Origin: Epiperipatus broadwayi
Taxonomy: Eukaryota > Onychophora > Udeonychophora > Euonychophora > Peripatidae
Length of the DNA stretch: 64,000 nucleotides
Assembly: GCA_028023455.1 (NCBI GenBank)
Contig: JAQFVV010000001.1
Coordinates: forward strand, 21,647,401 to 21,711,400
Direction: 5' to 3'
The position numbers and the translations under genes were made by a program. The notes under the pieces are model-generated. The model made no database searches. It worked only from the letters and a program-made list of their open reading frames with translations, and was not told the DNA's origin. Below are positions 26,401 to 37,458 of this stretch, in pieces (positions within the stretch are counted from its first letter, which is position 1; each line of letters begins with the position of its first letter).

Positions 26401-27114
26401 CATTAACAAAACTACTTTTAATAACAAAGAAGAAAAAAATACCTTAGATAAATCTATTGTAGCACTCTATTTAAACTCACTGTAATATTAGACAAGAAAA
26501 AATATTGTTTTGCACTTAATGATCCAATACAAAGGAAAATAAAAAAAGAAGAACTGGTGCTCAACATCTATCTTGATTCATCTTGTTATTCCTCCATTTT
26601 ACTCGTAACCTGCTGTGGTAAATCTATATGTTGTAAAACAAAATTTCGATGGCATGTGTAAATAATATTAATATTATCTTATATATTATTGAAATTACTT
26701 ATAAATGACTACTTAAAAACTATTTAAAAACTTTCTTTTGATTGATAGAAATTAACAAAAATTGATTTTCCTCACAATGCACTCTATATTGTAGTATATG
26801 CATGTCTCTCCATCTCTAATTATGCATGTGTTTGTATGTATGTTAATGACCAACTTATACTGCACATCTATTGTAATACACAAACAAAGTGGCAAGTATA
26901 TTATTTGTGCATTAATATACCAAACATAGTACATAAACAGTTACTACTGTTAGGATGCATTTTAAAATAATTATCATATTTATACATCTAAAGAATTTTA
27001 AAAATTGTTTTTTACTAAGATTTTTCTAAATATTATTTTTAGAAAAAAATTTACTGTTCTAATTAACATGGCCAGAGTAAGTATAAAACAAACAAAAAAT
27101 TATTAAAATCATCA
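23421..27114. other. AT-rich DNA with isolated C-runs and a possible hAT end
   Basis: Two poly-C runs (24197 and about 24404) stand out in otherwise AT-rich DNA. Directly after the second is CAGTGTTCTCTCTAAGGTGT (24412-24431), which resembles a hAT-type terminal inverted repeat; no partner was found. Near 25740-25850 short inverted segments built on CTCTCAAATCA occur. No gene is recognised. The 60-codon minus-strand frame at 26752-26934 looks like chance. Confidence 0.35.
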
Positions 27115-27115
27115 A

Positions 27116-27207
27116 ACATTGGTGGCCTAGCGGTTAGCATAGCTGCCTTCCAAGCAACAGGCTCAGGTTTGCTTCCCGGTCAATGCTTTGACATATGAAA
27201 AAAAATT
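27116..27207 (+). repeat. tRNA-Gly(TCC)-derived SINE-like unit, left copy
   Basis: The 71-base head folds as a tRNA. It has an acceptor stem ACATTGG/TCAATGC with one mismatch, an A box around GGCCTAGCGGTTAGCAT, and an anticodon arm GCTGC-CTTCCAA-GCAAC with anticodon TCC at 27149-27151. It also has a B box GGTTTGCTTCC that departs from the consensus. The stretch GCATAGCTGCCTTCCAAGCA matches eukaryotic tRNA-Gly(TCC) as I know it. It continues into CTTTGACATATG and an A-run. The same tail follows the second tRNA-like unit at 28.8 kb, so these belong to one family and are not isolated tRNA genes. A functional tRNA is unlikely given the mismatched stem and altered B box. Confidence 0.7.
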
Positions 27208-27224
27208 ATTGAAATCAAGTAGCA

Positions 27225-28080
27225 GAGAATTCAATGTTGGTGAACAGAAGAATGTGGCATTATTAATAAAGGCAATAAAGGGATTTCTGTTTCATGTTCC
27301 AAAAAAACCTTGTCAGTAAAGTAGCATTATGAAATAAAAGCAGAAAGAATTTACTGGATAGACCATTAAAAATAGAAATGCTCAGTCTACACTCCTAATT
27401 AAATACATTGGCACTCTAATATAATTGCTGCTAGTTATATTGACTCAAAATTCCAAACATAGAAAATTTTTGCATTGATAAAAAGTTAAAAGAAGCATGA
27501 CATAATGTGCATCAGTTTTCTTTTTAAATTTTGAAAACCAAGAAAAAGTTATACAAAGAATAAAAAATATGCCTTTGACAAGAAATATAGTAAAAGAGAG
27601 AATATTGGAAGTGGATAAAAATATAATTCATCAAAAAAAATAGTTATGCAATCTTCTGTTTTCTGTTACAATGTGGCTACTGATATAATTGGATGTGCTC
27701 CTTTAGCCATTTTTATTCATTATTGGGTTGGAACAATATTTATAAAGAATTAATCTGTTTATCATCATAAGAAACAATGTATAGAATAGATATTTACAGT
27801 ACAGTTGTAGATGCATTTCTGAAAAAAAGAAATAAACTTTTCCAAAATTATATCAGTAAAACAATTAATAGTTCTCACAATATGATCAGCAGAAAAATGA
27901 TTTTATCAGTTCATTCATTAAATGTATTGAACATGCAATTCTGGATTTCATTGCATTATATATCAACCAGTTTTGTGAGCTAAATATAGTTTTGAGATAT
28001 TGTAAATTATTATGAGCTTTGTAACAAAATTAGTCAATTTTATATGCGTACATGCTTTAAATAAATAAAAATTCCTGAAA
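27225..28080 (+). pseudogene. Dead hAT-type transposase (ZBED5/DUF4371-like)
   Basis: With frame jumps, the plus strand keeps the order of blocks seen in the hAT-derived ZBED5/SCAND3/ZMYM-type transposase family. First is a CASVFFLNFENQEKV block near 27510-27550, then RIKNMPLTRNIVKERI near 27557-27604. Next come a TDIIGCAPLAIFIHY-like block near 27675-27720 (normally an ESTD or DESTDI motif; here changed), DIYSTVVDAFLKK at 27789-27827, and a SSHNMI block near 27870-27890. A GFHCII-like block lies near 27945-27960. In intact members these form the RNase H-like DDE core, and proteins are several hundred residues long. Here at least several frameshifts and stops are present and the acidic residues are eroded. 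The 68-codon frame at 27777-27983 is one surviving fragment. Confidence 0.65.
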
Positions 28081-28794
28081 CTGCTGATAAATCTAGTTTG
28101 GCATGTATACTATTAAAAGTGACAAAATATGGTATTGATATAAAGCATTTAGCATCTAATGTACTGCAGTAAAAATCTCATCAAAAAAATATGTTTATGA
28201 CAGTTCATCTATGCTAATTTTTAAAATTATCTCAATAAAATTCTAAAATAATTAATTTTCTATTAATTTTCCTGTATTAAAAAACTGCTTACACATCAGA
28301 AACTTGATAATTACTATTTGTAAATTTTTGGTATGACACATAGCACTGTCATAATGAAATAAAGTTTAACTTTTCATCAGATTGAATAAATAAAATTTAT
28401 GGTTAACATAGTTCCCTTTTATTAAATACAAAGAAAAAATATAAATAATTATTAGTAATTTCTTAATGATTTTCAATGTTAGCTTTTGAAAAAAAAAATA
28501 TTATAATATGCTTGAACATGGTGACATATTAATGAGTAATTTTTTGTTTATAGGATCTATATGTATCGACAACAAAAAAATGATTGCAGTTTTACTTATT
28601 AAAATAAGAATAATTTTATAATAAAAGATAAATATCTGTGTGTTGAACAACACATTTAATAATGGTAAAATTAAAACAGCTACTAAAAATATATTATCAG
28701 ATTAATCATCATAAGAAATTGCATTGATAATTAAGTTAAAGATAAATGATTGATTCAATATTATTTTGCTAATGCTAGGATGGTATTATCATAA
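28081..28794. other. AT-rich spacer between the hAT fossil and the right tRNA-like unit
   Basis: The first 100 bases may still be transposase sequence. The remainder is AT-rich with no clear motif. It could be the degraded 3' half of the transposase gene. Confidence 0.35.
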
Positions 28795-28893
28795 TTTTTT
28801 TTTCATGTGTCATAGCATTGGTTGGGAAGCGAACCCACTAACCCAGGACAACTGCTTATAAGGCAGCTGTGCTGACCTCTCAACCATCGATGC
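28795..28893 (-). repeat. tRNA-derived SINE-like unit, right copy (inverted)
   Basis: On the minus strand this reads GCATCGATGG at 28893, an A-box-like GGTTGAGAGGTCAGCA, and an anticodon arm GCTGC-CTTATAA-GCAGT with anticodon TAT. An enlarged variable region and a good B box GGTTCGCTTCC follow, closing in CCAATGC at 28815. The tail CTATGACACATG plus an A-run is nearly the same as that of the left copy at 27.1 kb. The two units point toward each other across the hAT fossil. The changed anticodon and oversized variable loop argue against a working tRNA. Confidence 0.65.
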
Positions 28894-28895
28894 TT

Positions 28896-31729
28896 GACTA
28901 TTATTGTAAACTTGACTACAAATCTTCAACAATTTGAAAACTTGAAGATTTATGCAGATATGTGCTCTAAATCATCGACATTGCAAATACACAAATTTCT
29001 CCCTGTGATGTTCTTCCAAATTTTTAAAATTATAAAAAAATTATTAACTAGCTTTAACATATTGAGATAGTATTGTTTCCTCATATTGAAACAATATGAC
29101 CATTTTGAGAATACAGTTTGGTTATGTTTTATAAAATAAAAATAATTATAGCCATGTGATAATTACCCAAAATTGCAGAATTAACACAATGATTTCATCT
29201 TAATAATCAATCTGAAAATTGATTTAGAAATCTTAGTTTTCACAGTTTTACACTTACTGATAAATTAAAGTAGGCAGAACTTACAGTGAGCTATGATTTC
29301 CATTATATTTTGTTCCAAGCCCCCCTCTCTCTCCTATAAAAATCATACATTCATTATAATACATATTTTTTATTATACTGCAAGTACAGAATACTTTTTA
29401 TCAACATGAACATATGCATAACAAAGACATTTTTATATGTATAGTAAGCATATATAAATTGAGATTGTAGTATAAACAAAATTTTTTAAAAAAATAATGT
29501 AATTATAAATAATAAAGTGAGAAAGACACATTTTTATATATTTTACTGTATGGCTTCACTCATTCACATTGTCTCATAAAATATATGGTATCATATTTTT
29601 ATTTTTTAAATAAAATGAATAGTGGAATGATCTGACTTTCATCATGAAGAAATATACTTGCATAGTATCCATTTTAATAACTTTTTACTTATCAAAATGT
29701 AATAGCAATCTTGTTTTCAGAAGACTATGCCTTTTTAGTTATTTGATATTTTACATCAGTATTGACTTATATAATATTTTTAAATTTTGTAAAAATTTTA
29801 GCATGATCCTTAGAAAACATGTTATTATGCAAAATATAGTACATCAAATTTGGAAAGAATAATAAATAAAGAATAAGATTAAAGTACTTTTAACAGAAAC
29901 CCAAGAAATTTTATTAATAAACATGATTGCATATGGTGCTCTGAGACAGGAAAAGAGCTGCAGCCATATTGTAAAATTTATTAAATTTATGAATTTTAAT
30001 GTTTTGGGTTTTTTTAATGAGACTGTCTACAATGCCTCAACATTGTAAAAAAAATGGTTGTTGGCATATTGTAAAAAAAAAATTTATGGATATTAATGTG
30101 TTTCTTGTTTATCTATATATTTTTTGGATAGTGTATATTTTAAGTAGTGTACTTTGATATTGGATATTTCATGGCTTCACTTAGCATGTTTATAATAGGA
30201 AATATTTTTGTTGTCAAAAGTTGACATTAGTGGAACAAAAAAAATGACTACTAAACATTATAAATATGTTTAAGAAATTATATACATATGATCATATACA
30301 CAGAAGTTTGTTTAGTCATCAAATAAAAATCAAATTCATGGAAAATTTCCATGTTTTTAATATTATGCATGTGTTTTATAATGTCATATTGAGTTTTGTA
30401 ATGAATTTTGATTGTAAAATTTTATAGTAATTTTGTTAATAAAATTGCTTATTTTAGTATCAATATCATCACCATCATTGCTTTATCTTGATGCTTTTGT
30501 CAAATATCTAAAAATCTTGTTTTTTATCACATGAATTTACATATTATATATAGCACTTTTTAATTTAATTCTTTGATAACTTAAAAAAGATTAATAAAAA
30601 ATAATTTACATGTGATGAGTTGTTTTTTTTAGGATTTTGTTAAAAAATTTTATGTTTATGTAATTTACTTTTTTAAAATTATTAAAGTCCCTTTTCTTTT
30701 TTGCATAATTGAAGTTCTTTATTGTCATTTACCTTCATTGGAAAATACTGTATTCTTTAACTATAAAAAACTTGACGTTAGTTTTTTTTTTTTAAAAAAG
30801 GCTGATAATGTCAATTCTAATTTGAATAAAGTTACTGTCTTAAAATATTTAACACTAATGTACAAATCTATTTAAACATTGTAAAGTAAAAAATAATTTC
30901 AAAATTTTGTATACTATTTTAAATCACTGTTAAGAAAGACATTTTTTAAAAGAAAAGATCAATGAATAGATTAAAAATAATATATAAAACTAAATATATA
31001 TTAAAATAATCTCCAATGTCTTTTATATACTTGTACATTCTTATATCATAAAATCATTTGTCTGTTATTTCAACCCCATGCATATCCTTATATCAATCGT
31101 CGTGTAAAAAATTGCTGTCGATTGAACATAACAAACATTTTCCTTAAAAATATTTTGGTTTGTTTTAATTCATTCATATCATTCTGTCATAAATAAAACT
31201 TTTGTAAGCTCATAAATAAAATGAAAATTTATTAAAGATCAAGGCATACTTTAATGATAATGAAACAAGCACCAATATTTCGTTCACTCAGCTCTATATA
31301 TATTTATAATACTAACACATACACTGATTAACTATACAACATATATTATTATATTCTCGAAAACCTTTTTATACGTAATTTAATGTGTGTAGCAGCAAAA
31401 TAATATTTTGAAGGTTAATGCTATGCATGTATAGGCAAAATTATGATTTATTTTTATAAAATCTATATATTTCAATATAGTTAATTTGTTACATTTAGAT
31501 TCTATTAAAGGACACATCTCCGTTTGCATTGCGTTTATGTGATGCTTTGTTCAATATTTTCTTTTGTAAAACATCAATTTAATAACCAATTAATAATAAA
31601 AATAATTCTTAATGAAAATTTTCAATTCAACATATAATTGCAAACGCACACGACTTTATCTTGAGTTAGTACTTAAATGTTTTAATCATTTTATTTATAA
31701 TCAAACTTTTAATATATAGAGTATATGAG
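28896..31729. other. AT-rich non-coding DNA
   Basis: No gene or repeat copy is recognised. The 72-codon frame at 29644-29862 has no motif and typical chance composition. A short imperfect repeat with ATTGTAAAAAAAA occurs at 30040-30080. Confidence 0.45.
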
Positions 31730-32045
31730 CACAGACTTTAACACGACCCACCATTCACCACTCTATCTCATAACACTGATACACTTGAACACATATATGC
31801 CGAAAAGATAAATAATAACTAATGTACGTATTTTATGCTAAATTAGCAATCATCAGTTGGTCCAGATTATCATCTCTACACATATATGCAATAAGTGCTC
31901 AGATATATATTAAGATAGCCAATCTCATACTTTCATAGACAGGCTTCAATCCACTCCATACTCCAACTCTTCAACTGTCCAGCCAATTGAAAATCTGATG
32001 ATGGAACACTCAAAGGCCACCCATGAGACCGAATCAAACTTTTAA
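31730..32045 (+). repeat. Single copy of interspersed repeat family E
   Basis: This copy matches the fold-back arms at 21.5 kb (ACTTTAACACGACCCACCA-type start, GAAAAGATAAATAATAACTA, CAATCATCAGTTGGTC). It continues through the 3' part seen in the units at 57.5-58.8 kb (CAGGCTTCAATCCACTCC-type, CCAACTCTTCAACTGTCC, GAAAATCTGATGATGGAA). It links the two groups as one family of roughly 300-430 bp. It is less AT-rich than its surroundings. Confidence 0.75.
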
Positions 32046-34734
32046 TAAACCGGATATCACGATTTACTTTTATTATAATGAATTTTAATATATATCTCTT
32101 TTCTCCAAATCATATAATACAACAAAAAATTAGTAATGAAATTTCGATGAGATAGTATATGTCAATTAATGATAAGTATTGTAATCATTGCAATATTCGT
32201 TTAGTAAAGTCATTACTGTAAATAAAATGTTTGTTGTTGTTTTTTAATATTAGTTAATGATTATCTTTGTTCATGGCAAAACATATAAAAACGCTATTAT
32301 ATATACAAACGCAACTAAATATTTTTTTTAATTTGGCTTTTACAAGAATTGCTAAAAAGTTTTTTTTTACTTTTGCAATTATCTTGCACTGTTATTTTAA
32401 CACATTCATGAAACGATATATATATATATTGGTAGAATGATCCTCTATGGTTATAATAGTAATGATTTTTTTTTTTTAACATTTGTGATTCTCTGAAGAT
32501 CTCGATGAAGTTTATTTAAAACAAACAAATTTGAAAAAATTATTTTGCTTGTGAAGTTGTTTGTTTTTATGATCTTTATGCCGATAGACCACTGACCATT
32601 TAACGACACACTATCTGGCCAATTAAAATGTTTTCCTAAGATATTATAAACTACGAGAGATAATCTCAGTACGCATTAAATTAAAATCTATTAAATTTTT
32701 TATTTTAAAACTTAAAAATTTTAAATATAATTGCTCTTCTTAAAAAGATATTTTTTAATTTTATATTTTAGTCTGGAACGCTGGTTAGTAGACGCTAGTC
32801 AAAACAATAGTCATGTGATAAGTTACATTTTTTTAATAAAAAAATTAACAAAAAAAATATTTTATAATTTTTATCGTAGAAAAAAATAATAATAATAAAT
32901 GAACAAAATTTACATATATTAAACTTTAATAATTCAGAATTTATTTTACGATTGTAAAATAAAAACTAACTTTATTTACTTTATTAAAGCTTGATTATTC
33001 TAAAATAAAATTTAATGTATTATATTTTGATGACAGCTGAGAATCATTTAGTTGTTTTGATGATTCAAAAAAATTGAATAATTGATAACTGAATAAAAAT
33101 AACCAAAAAGAAAAAAAAGTAGGCAAAATAAATACTAAAAATGATAGTTAAATTCAAAAATTTTTAAATAGTAACAATATTTGAATTTTATAATGATAAT
33201 TTTATTGTTGATTTATATTTTAATTAAACAGAAATATCTACTATTTGGTTACTCTCTTATTGAAACTTCCTACAGAATTTTTAATACTTATAATAGAGGT
33301 GTTTTTAAGAACTAAAAATTACTTATGCTCAACTGATGAAAACAAAAGAAATCTCAGTTTAGCATATTGAATAGACCTCTCATTCTGATTCTTTTATTTT
33401 GGTACTAAAACATCTGAGAAAATGACCACTAATTACAGTCAAGTCACTGCATCTGCTATCTTAACATCTGCTACTGTACTTATATATTATCAAAAAATAA
33501 TTATAAACCAAAAAAATTTAAATAATTAGGAAGATTAAATTTTATAATTTATAAGTTTTTCAGAAGTTACATTTTGTCTTGTAGTCTTGTGAGTAGTTTT
33601 TCTTCAAAGATTTAATATTGTATTTGAAATTACTTCAAAACATAAAACTAATTATTAAATATTTGTTTCTAAATAAGTATACTGTTTATATTTAGATTTT
33701 ATAAATTATTCAACTAAAACTTATTGATAGTGGAAAAAATGTAAAATAGAAACAATTCTTATCTACATTATTACTATCAGTATTTTTATTAATTTTTGTA
33801 TCATTATAAGCTCAAATGAATATTTTAAAGATAGTTTCATTGTTTAAAATTATACTTATCAAAATATGTATAAAAATCATATTTTGAAGAATCATTTGTT
33901 GTTTTTTTTTTAAATATATATTTGAATCTGAAATAAAATCATTTACAGTTTTCCTTTTTTTTTTGTTTATTAGTTTTTGTTTTTTATTCACAAAGTTGAT
34001 ATTCTATTTTTAAGACTAATAAAATTTATTGAATTTATGTTTTCAATGAAATCTGTAAAAAATTGAAAGATAAAATAGAAAATATAACTTTATTAAAAAA
34101 TACAGTTAAATTATGAAAAATATAAAACAAATTACACTGTAATGTGTTGATCAATAGAAGTTGCTAAAAAGTTAATTAACAAGTTGAATTGTTAAAAATG
34201 TAGGTCAGAATATGTTTATTCATATGCTATGTGAATATTAATAATATTCATTAATTTTCAACTGTGCATAATATATAAAACAAAAAATTAGCAATTCTTC
34301 ACTAAAAAGTTTTTCAAAACATTATGATGAAAGATTCTAACAGTCAGTGAATTTTACTCAGACATACATTGTAGTAAAAACATGTGCTCAATGAATGTAA
34401 ATGTGTAGGATACTTTTTATGAAACTATTGAAATGGTGAAAATTTAGTTTGTCTGTTATTGATGCTCAGACTTCTATAAAATATAAAAGCAAAAATTTGG
34501 TGATTTTTTTCTAGATTTATCTTCAAAAGAAAATCAACATAAAAATATTACTGGTATATTATCTGATATCTGATCATTTATCATCCCCACAGATTACATT
34601 TACATAGAGAAACTCATTTATGGAAAAATTAAATTGATAAATAAATCATATTAGATTATCCATTATTGATTTTTAACTGTATAAAAGATATAAAAGCAAA
34701 TAGTTTTCAGTTCTATACTAAATCAATCAATCAA
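32046..34734. other. AT-rich non-coding DNA
   Basis: No gene recognised. A slightly more complex stretch at 32570-32640 and a small repeated motif (AACGCTGGTTAGTAGACGCTAG, imperfect) near 32777-32801 are the only items of note. Confidence 0.4.
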
Positions 34735-36293
34735 TCAATAGTAGTTTGTCCAATAGACAGGTCCAGAGAGTAGTCACTACATCAGTTCATCCATTCTTCC
34801 ATTCCATTCTCTTCCTTGCTCACTTCCTCAATTCCACATAACCCCTTCCATCTCGTATATCATCCAATAATGTCAATCTCTTCCGTCCTTTCTTTTTATT
34901 TCCACTCACCATTCCTTCCAAAACATCTTTCATTAAACTATAATCTTTTCTTAGTATATGTCCAATCCAGTTTCTTTCTCTCTTTGATACTTTCAATCAA
35001 TCTTCTTTCCTCATTAACTCTTTTCAAAACTTCTTCATTTGTTATTTTATTCACCCAACTGATTTTTTCCATTTTTCTCCATGTCCACATCTCAAAAGCT
35101 TCCAGTCATTTCTTAATTCTATTACTGAATGTCCATGTCTCACAACCATACATTAATACACTCCACACATAACATTTAATTAATCTTTTCCTTAATTCTC
35201 TTTCCATAGGTCCACAGAATATCTTCTTTCTTTTTACAAATGTCACCTTTGCCAATGCTATTCTTCTTTTAACTTCATCTTCACTTCTTCCATCCTCACT
35301 CAACCAACAACCCAAATGTCTAAATCCCTTCACCTGCTGCACCATGTCATCATGGATTCCAATTTGCAGTCTTTTTGCATCTCTCCCTATCCATAAACAC
35401 TTAGTCTTTTCAATATTAATCTTCATTCCATATACCATACATCCTTCTTCCAATTTATTCAACATATTCTGAAGATCCTTTTCTTCCTCAGCAATAAGAG
35501 CCATATCATCTGCAAATCTTATACACTTTATTACTCTCCCTCCAACATTTGCTCCTCCACAGTCCAAATAATTATTTAGCATATCTTCTAAATAAATATT
35601 AAACAAAACAGGTGACATACTACATCCTTGCCTAACTCCACTTTCTATATTCACTTCATCAGTCTCATTACATCCAAATCTAACTCTTATTCTTTGACCA
35701 TTATACATATTCCATATCAATCATCTTTCTTTCCAGAATACTTCTTTATCTCTTAAGATAGACATCAGTTTATTCCAGCTTACTCTATCAAATGCCTTTT
35801 CTAAATCTACAAAACATATACCAATTTCTTTATCTCTTTCAATATATCTTTCTGCAATTGTCCTAACAATACCAATAGCATCTCTTGTGCTTTTCCCTTT
35901 CCAAAAACCAAACTGTTCTTCAGCAATATAATAGTCAACCTTCCCATAAATCCTTTGAGTTAAAATCTTCAATAATACCTTAGAAACATGAGACAATACA
36001 CTTATTGTCCTATACTCTTCACATTTAACAACTTTATTCTTTTTAGCAATTGGAATCACTATAGTTCTTAAAAAATCTTCAGGCCAAACTCCACTATTAT
36101 ATATCAAATTGCAAAGTCCAACTATTTCCTTCATAGTAAATTCTCCCATTTCTCTCAAAAAATTCTATAGGTACTGCATCAAATCCAATAGCCTTACCAT
36201 TCTTCATTTGTGCGATTGCCTTTCTTACTTCATCTGGCAATATGTCCATACCTCTATCATCCATTGCAACATCTTCTTCATTTTCAAGTTCAT
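34735..36293 (-). pseudogene. 5'-truncated RTE/BovB-type LINE, copy 1
   Basis: This is the 3' half of the same LINE found nearly whole at 39.4-42.7 kb, on the same strand and differing by a few percent. It keeps RT blocks EYRTISVLSHVSKVLL, EEQFGFWKGKSTRD, CFVDLEKAFDRVSW, the motif ESGVRQGCSMSPVLFN and the catalytic FADDMALI. The thumb/C-terminal part YVWSVLMYGCETWT also remains. Defects are visible. A stop at 35721-35723 and another at 35106-35108 (both TGA) each stand where copy 2 has CGA, as expected from CpG decay. There is an extra A near 36160 (frameshift) and a 2-base loss near 34975. Homology to copy 2 stops at about 36293, a normal 5' truncation. The 3' end is a short TTGA-type tandem tail (34722-34741 on the plus strand), typical of RTE elements. 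Confidence 0.9.
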
Positions 36294-36778
36294 AATATTT
36301 TTCCTCAAAATGTTAGCAAAAATCAATGATAGTAGATCATCCAATATCCAGTTATTTTTACATCATCATGTCTTCCAATGTTCACAATTTGTGAAACAGA
36401 ACACTAAAAAAAGTACAGCATTTATTATCAAATTTTTATCCCATGCATACCCAACATTTCTTCATAATCAAGCAAGTGTAAGTAATGATTTAATTTTTTT
36501 TAACTAAACTTTTTTAAGAAATATTCACTAATATATGATATTTCATAAATTATTTCAATAAATTGAATTTAATTTTGTTCAGTTTATTTATTTAATTAAT
36601 CTTTTTTTAAGAAAAATCCAACAATAAATAATGCTATTAAATCACATTAATTTGTTCAGTTAATTTTTTTTTTTAATTAATAACTTTTTAAAGCAACAAA
36701 TCTAGAAGTACTTTTTATGCATTTTTCCTTTTTATATTGTAATTACTTGATAAAAGCCTAAAACCAAAATAGTGGAGA
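36294..36778. other. AT-rich spacer
   Basis: Begins exactly where LINE copy 1 stops. No gene is seen; the plus-strand open frame at 36109-36507 straddles the LINE boundary and is antisense to it. Confidence 0.5.
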
Positions 36779-37110
36779 TTAAAATGCATTGCTATCTGAC
36801 AGCCATTGATTATTCAAGCTTATAATAGATGGTGCTAAAATAATAGAGACAGGCAATTTTTCCTGTATATTATAATAAGCTGAAGGAATCAAGTATGGAT
36901 TTGGAATAAAAGTGTCCATATATGCATTGATAACAGTTTGAGATTGTTGATTGTTATTTATATTGGGATTGTCTAAGTGCTGACTGGTATCTAATATGTA
37001 TATATCAAAGTTAGCATGGGAAAAGAAGAGCCATCGCGCAATTCTCATTTTCGCTTTAACAACTGAATAGTCTGCATGAGAAAAAGAACACTTCTCAATA
37101 GTTATGTTTG
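36779..37110 (-). CDS. Possible terminal coding exon, unrecognised protein
   Basis: A minus-strand frame of about 110 codons ends in TAA at 36779. At its upstream edge is a run of about 15 T followed by AG (about 37111-37125), which looks like a polypyrimidine tract and 3' splice site, so the exon would begin at about 37110. The predicted peptide is not a simple AT-driven sequence: it includes KCSFSHADYSVVKAKMRIA and an Asn/Gln-rich middle (NPNINNNQQSQT), then a proline-containing hydrophobic end. I do not recognise a family. Against it, upstream exons would have to overlap the plus-strand candidate at 37.4 kb, so probably at most one of the two is real. Confidence 0.25.
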
Positions 37111-37338
37111 CTAAAAAAAAAAAAAAAACTTTCATTACCAGAATAAGAAACTAATTTTAGTGACTTATATAAACAAAAACCTGGAGGCACAAGTGATCGA
37201 AGTAAACCAAGTACTGTAGTTTAAACATACTGTGATAAACTTAGGAAAAGAAATTATTGAAAAAAGAAAATGCAATTTGAAACCGTCAGAAGCGATTTGA
37301 TAATTTTCTCATGCCACTTTACGATGCACACAAGCTAC

Positions 37339-37348
37339 TATATAAATA
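37339..37348 (+). promoter_or_regulatory. TATA-box-like site upstream of the candidate gene
   Basis: TATATAAATA at this position lies 111 bases before the ATG at 37459, within a small island containing several CpGs (for example GGCGACCGACGC at 37409). This would suit a Pol II core promoter, but in AT-rich DNA such a string can occur by chance. Confidence 0.3.
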
Positions 37349-37458
37349 AGTGTAAACATTAAAGAAGATACTGCAATGTAGTCTGGCTAGGAAGGAAATA
37401 CACTGTAGGCGACCGACGCTGACTCCCATGCCATTAGAAATGTGAATGACTGTGCAAG

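Noticed and set aside
27116-27186. Functional tRNA-Gly gene
   Set aside because: Acceptor and anticodon stems have mismatches, the B box is altered, and a SINE-type tail shared with another copy follows.
34816-35172. 118-codon plus-strand frame, and similar frames at 39627-39843, 40318-40602, 40780-40962, 41244-41468 and 41667-41873
   Set aside because: Antisense shadows of the minus-strand LINE coding frames; the same Ser/Leu/Phe/His-rich text recurs in both LINE copies.
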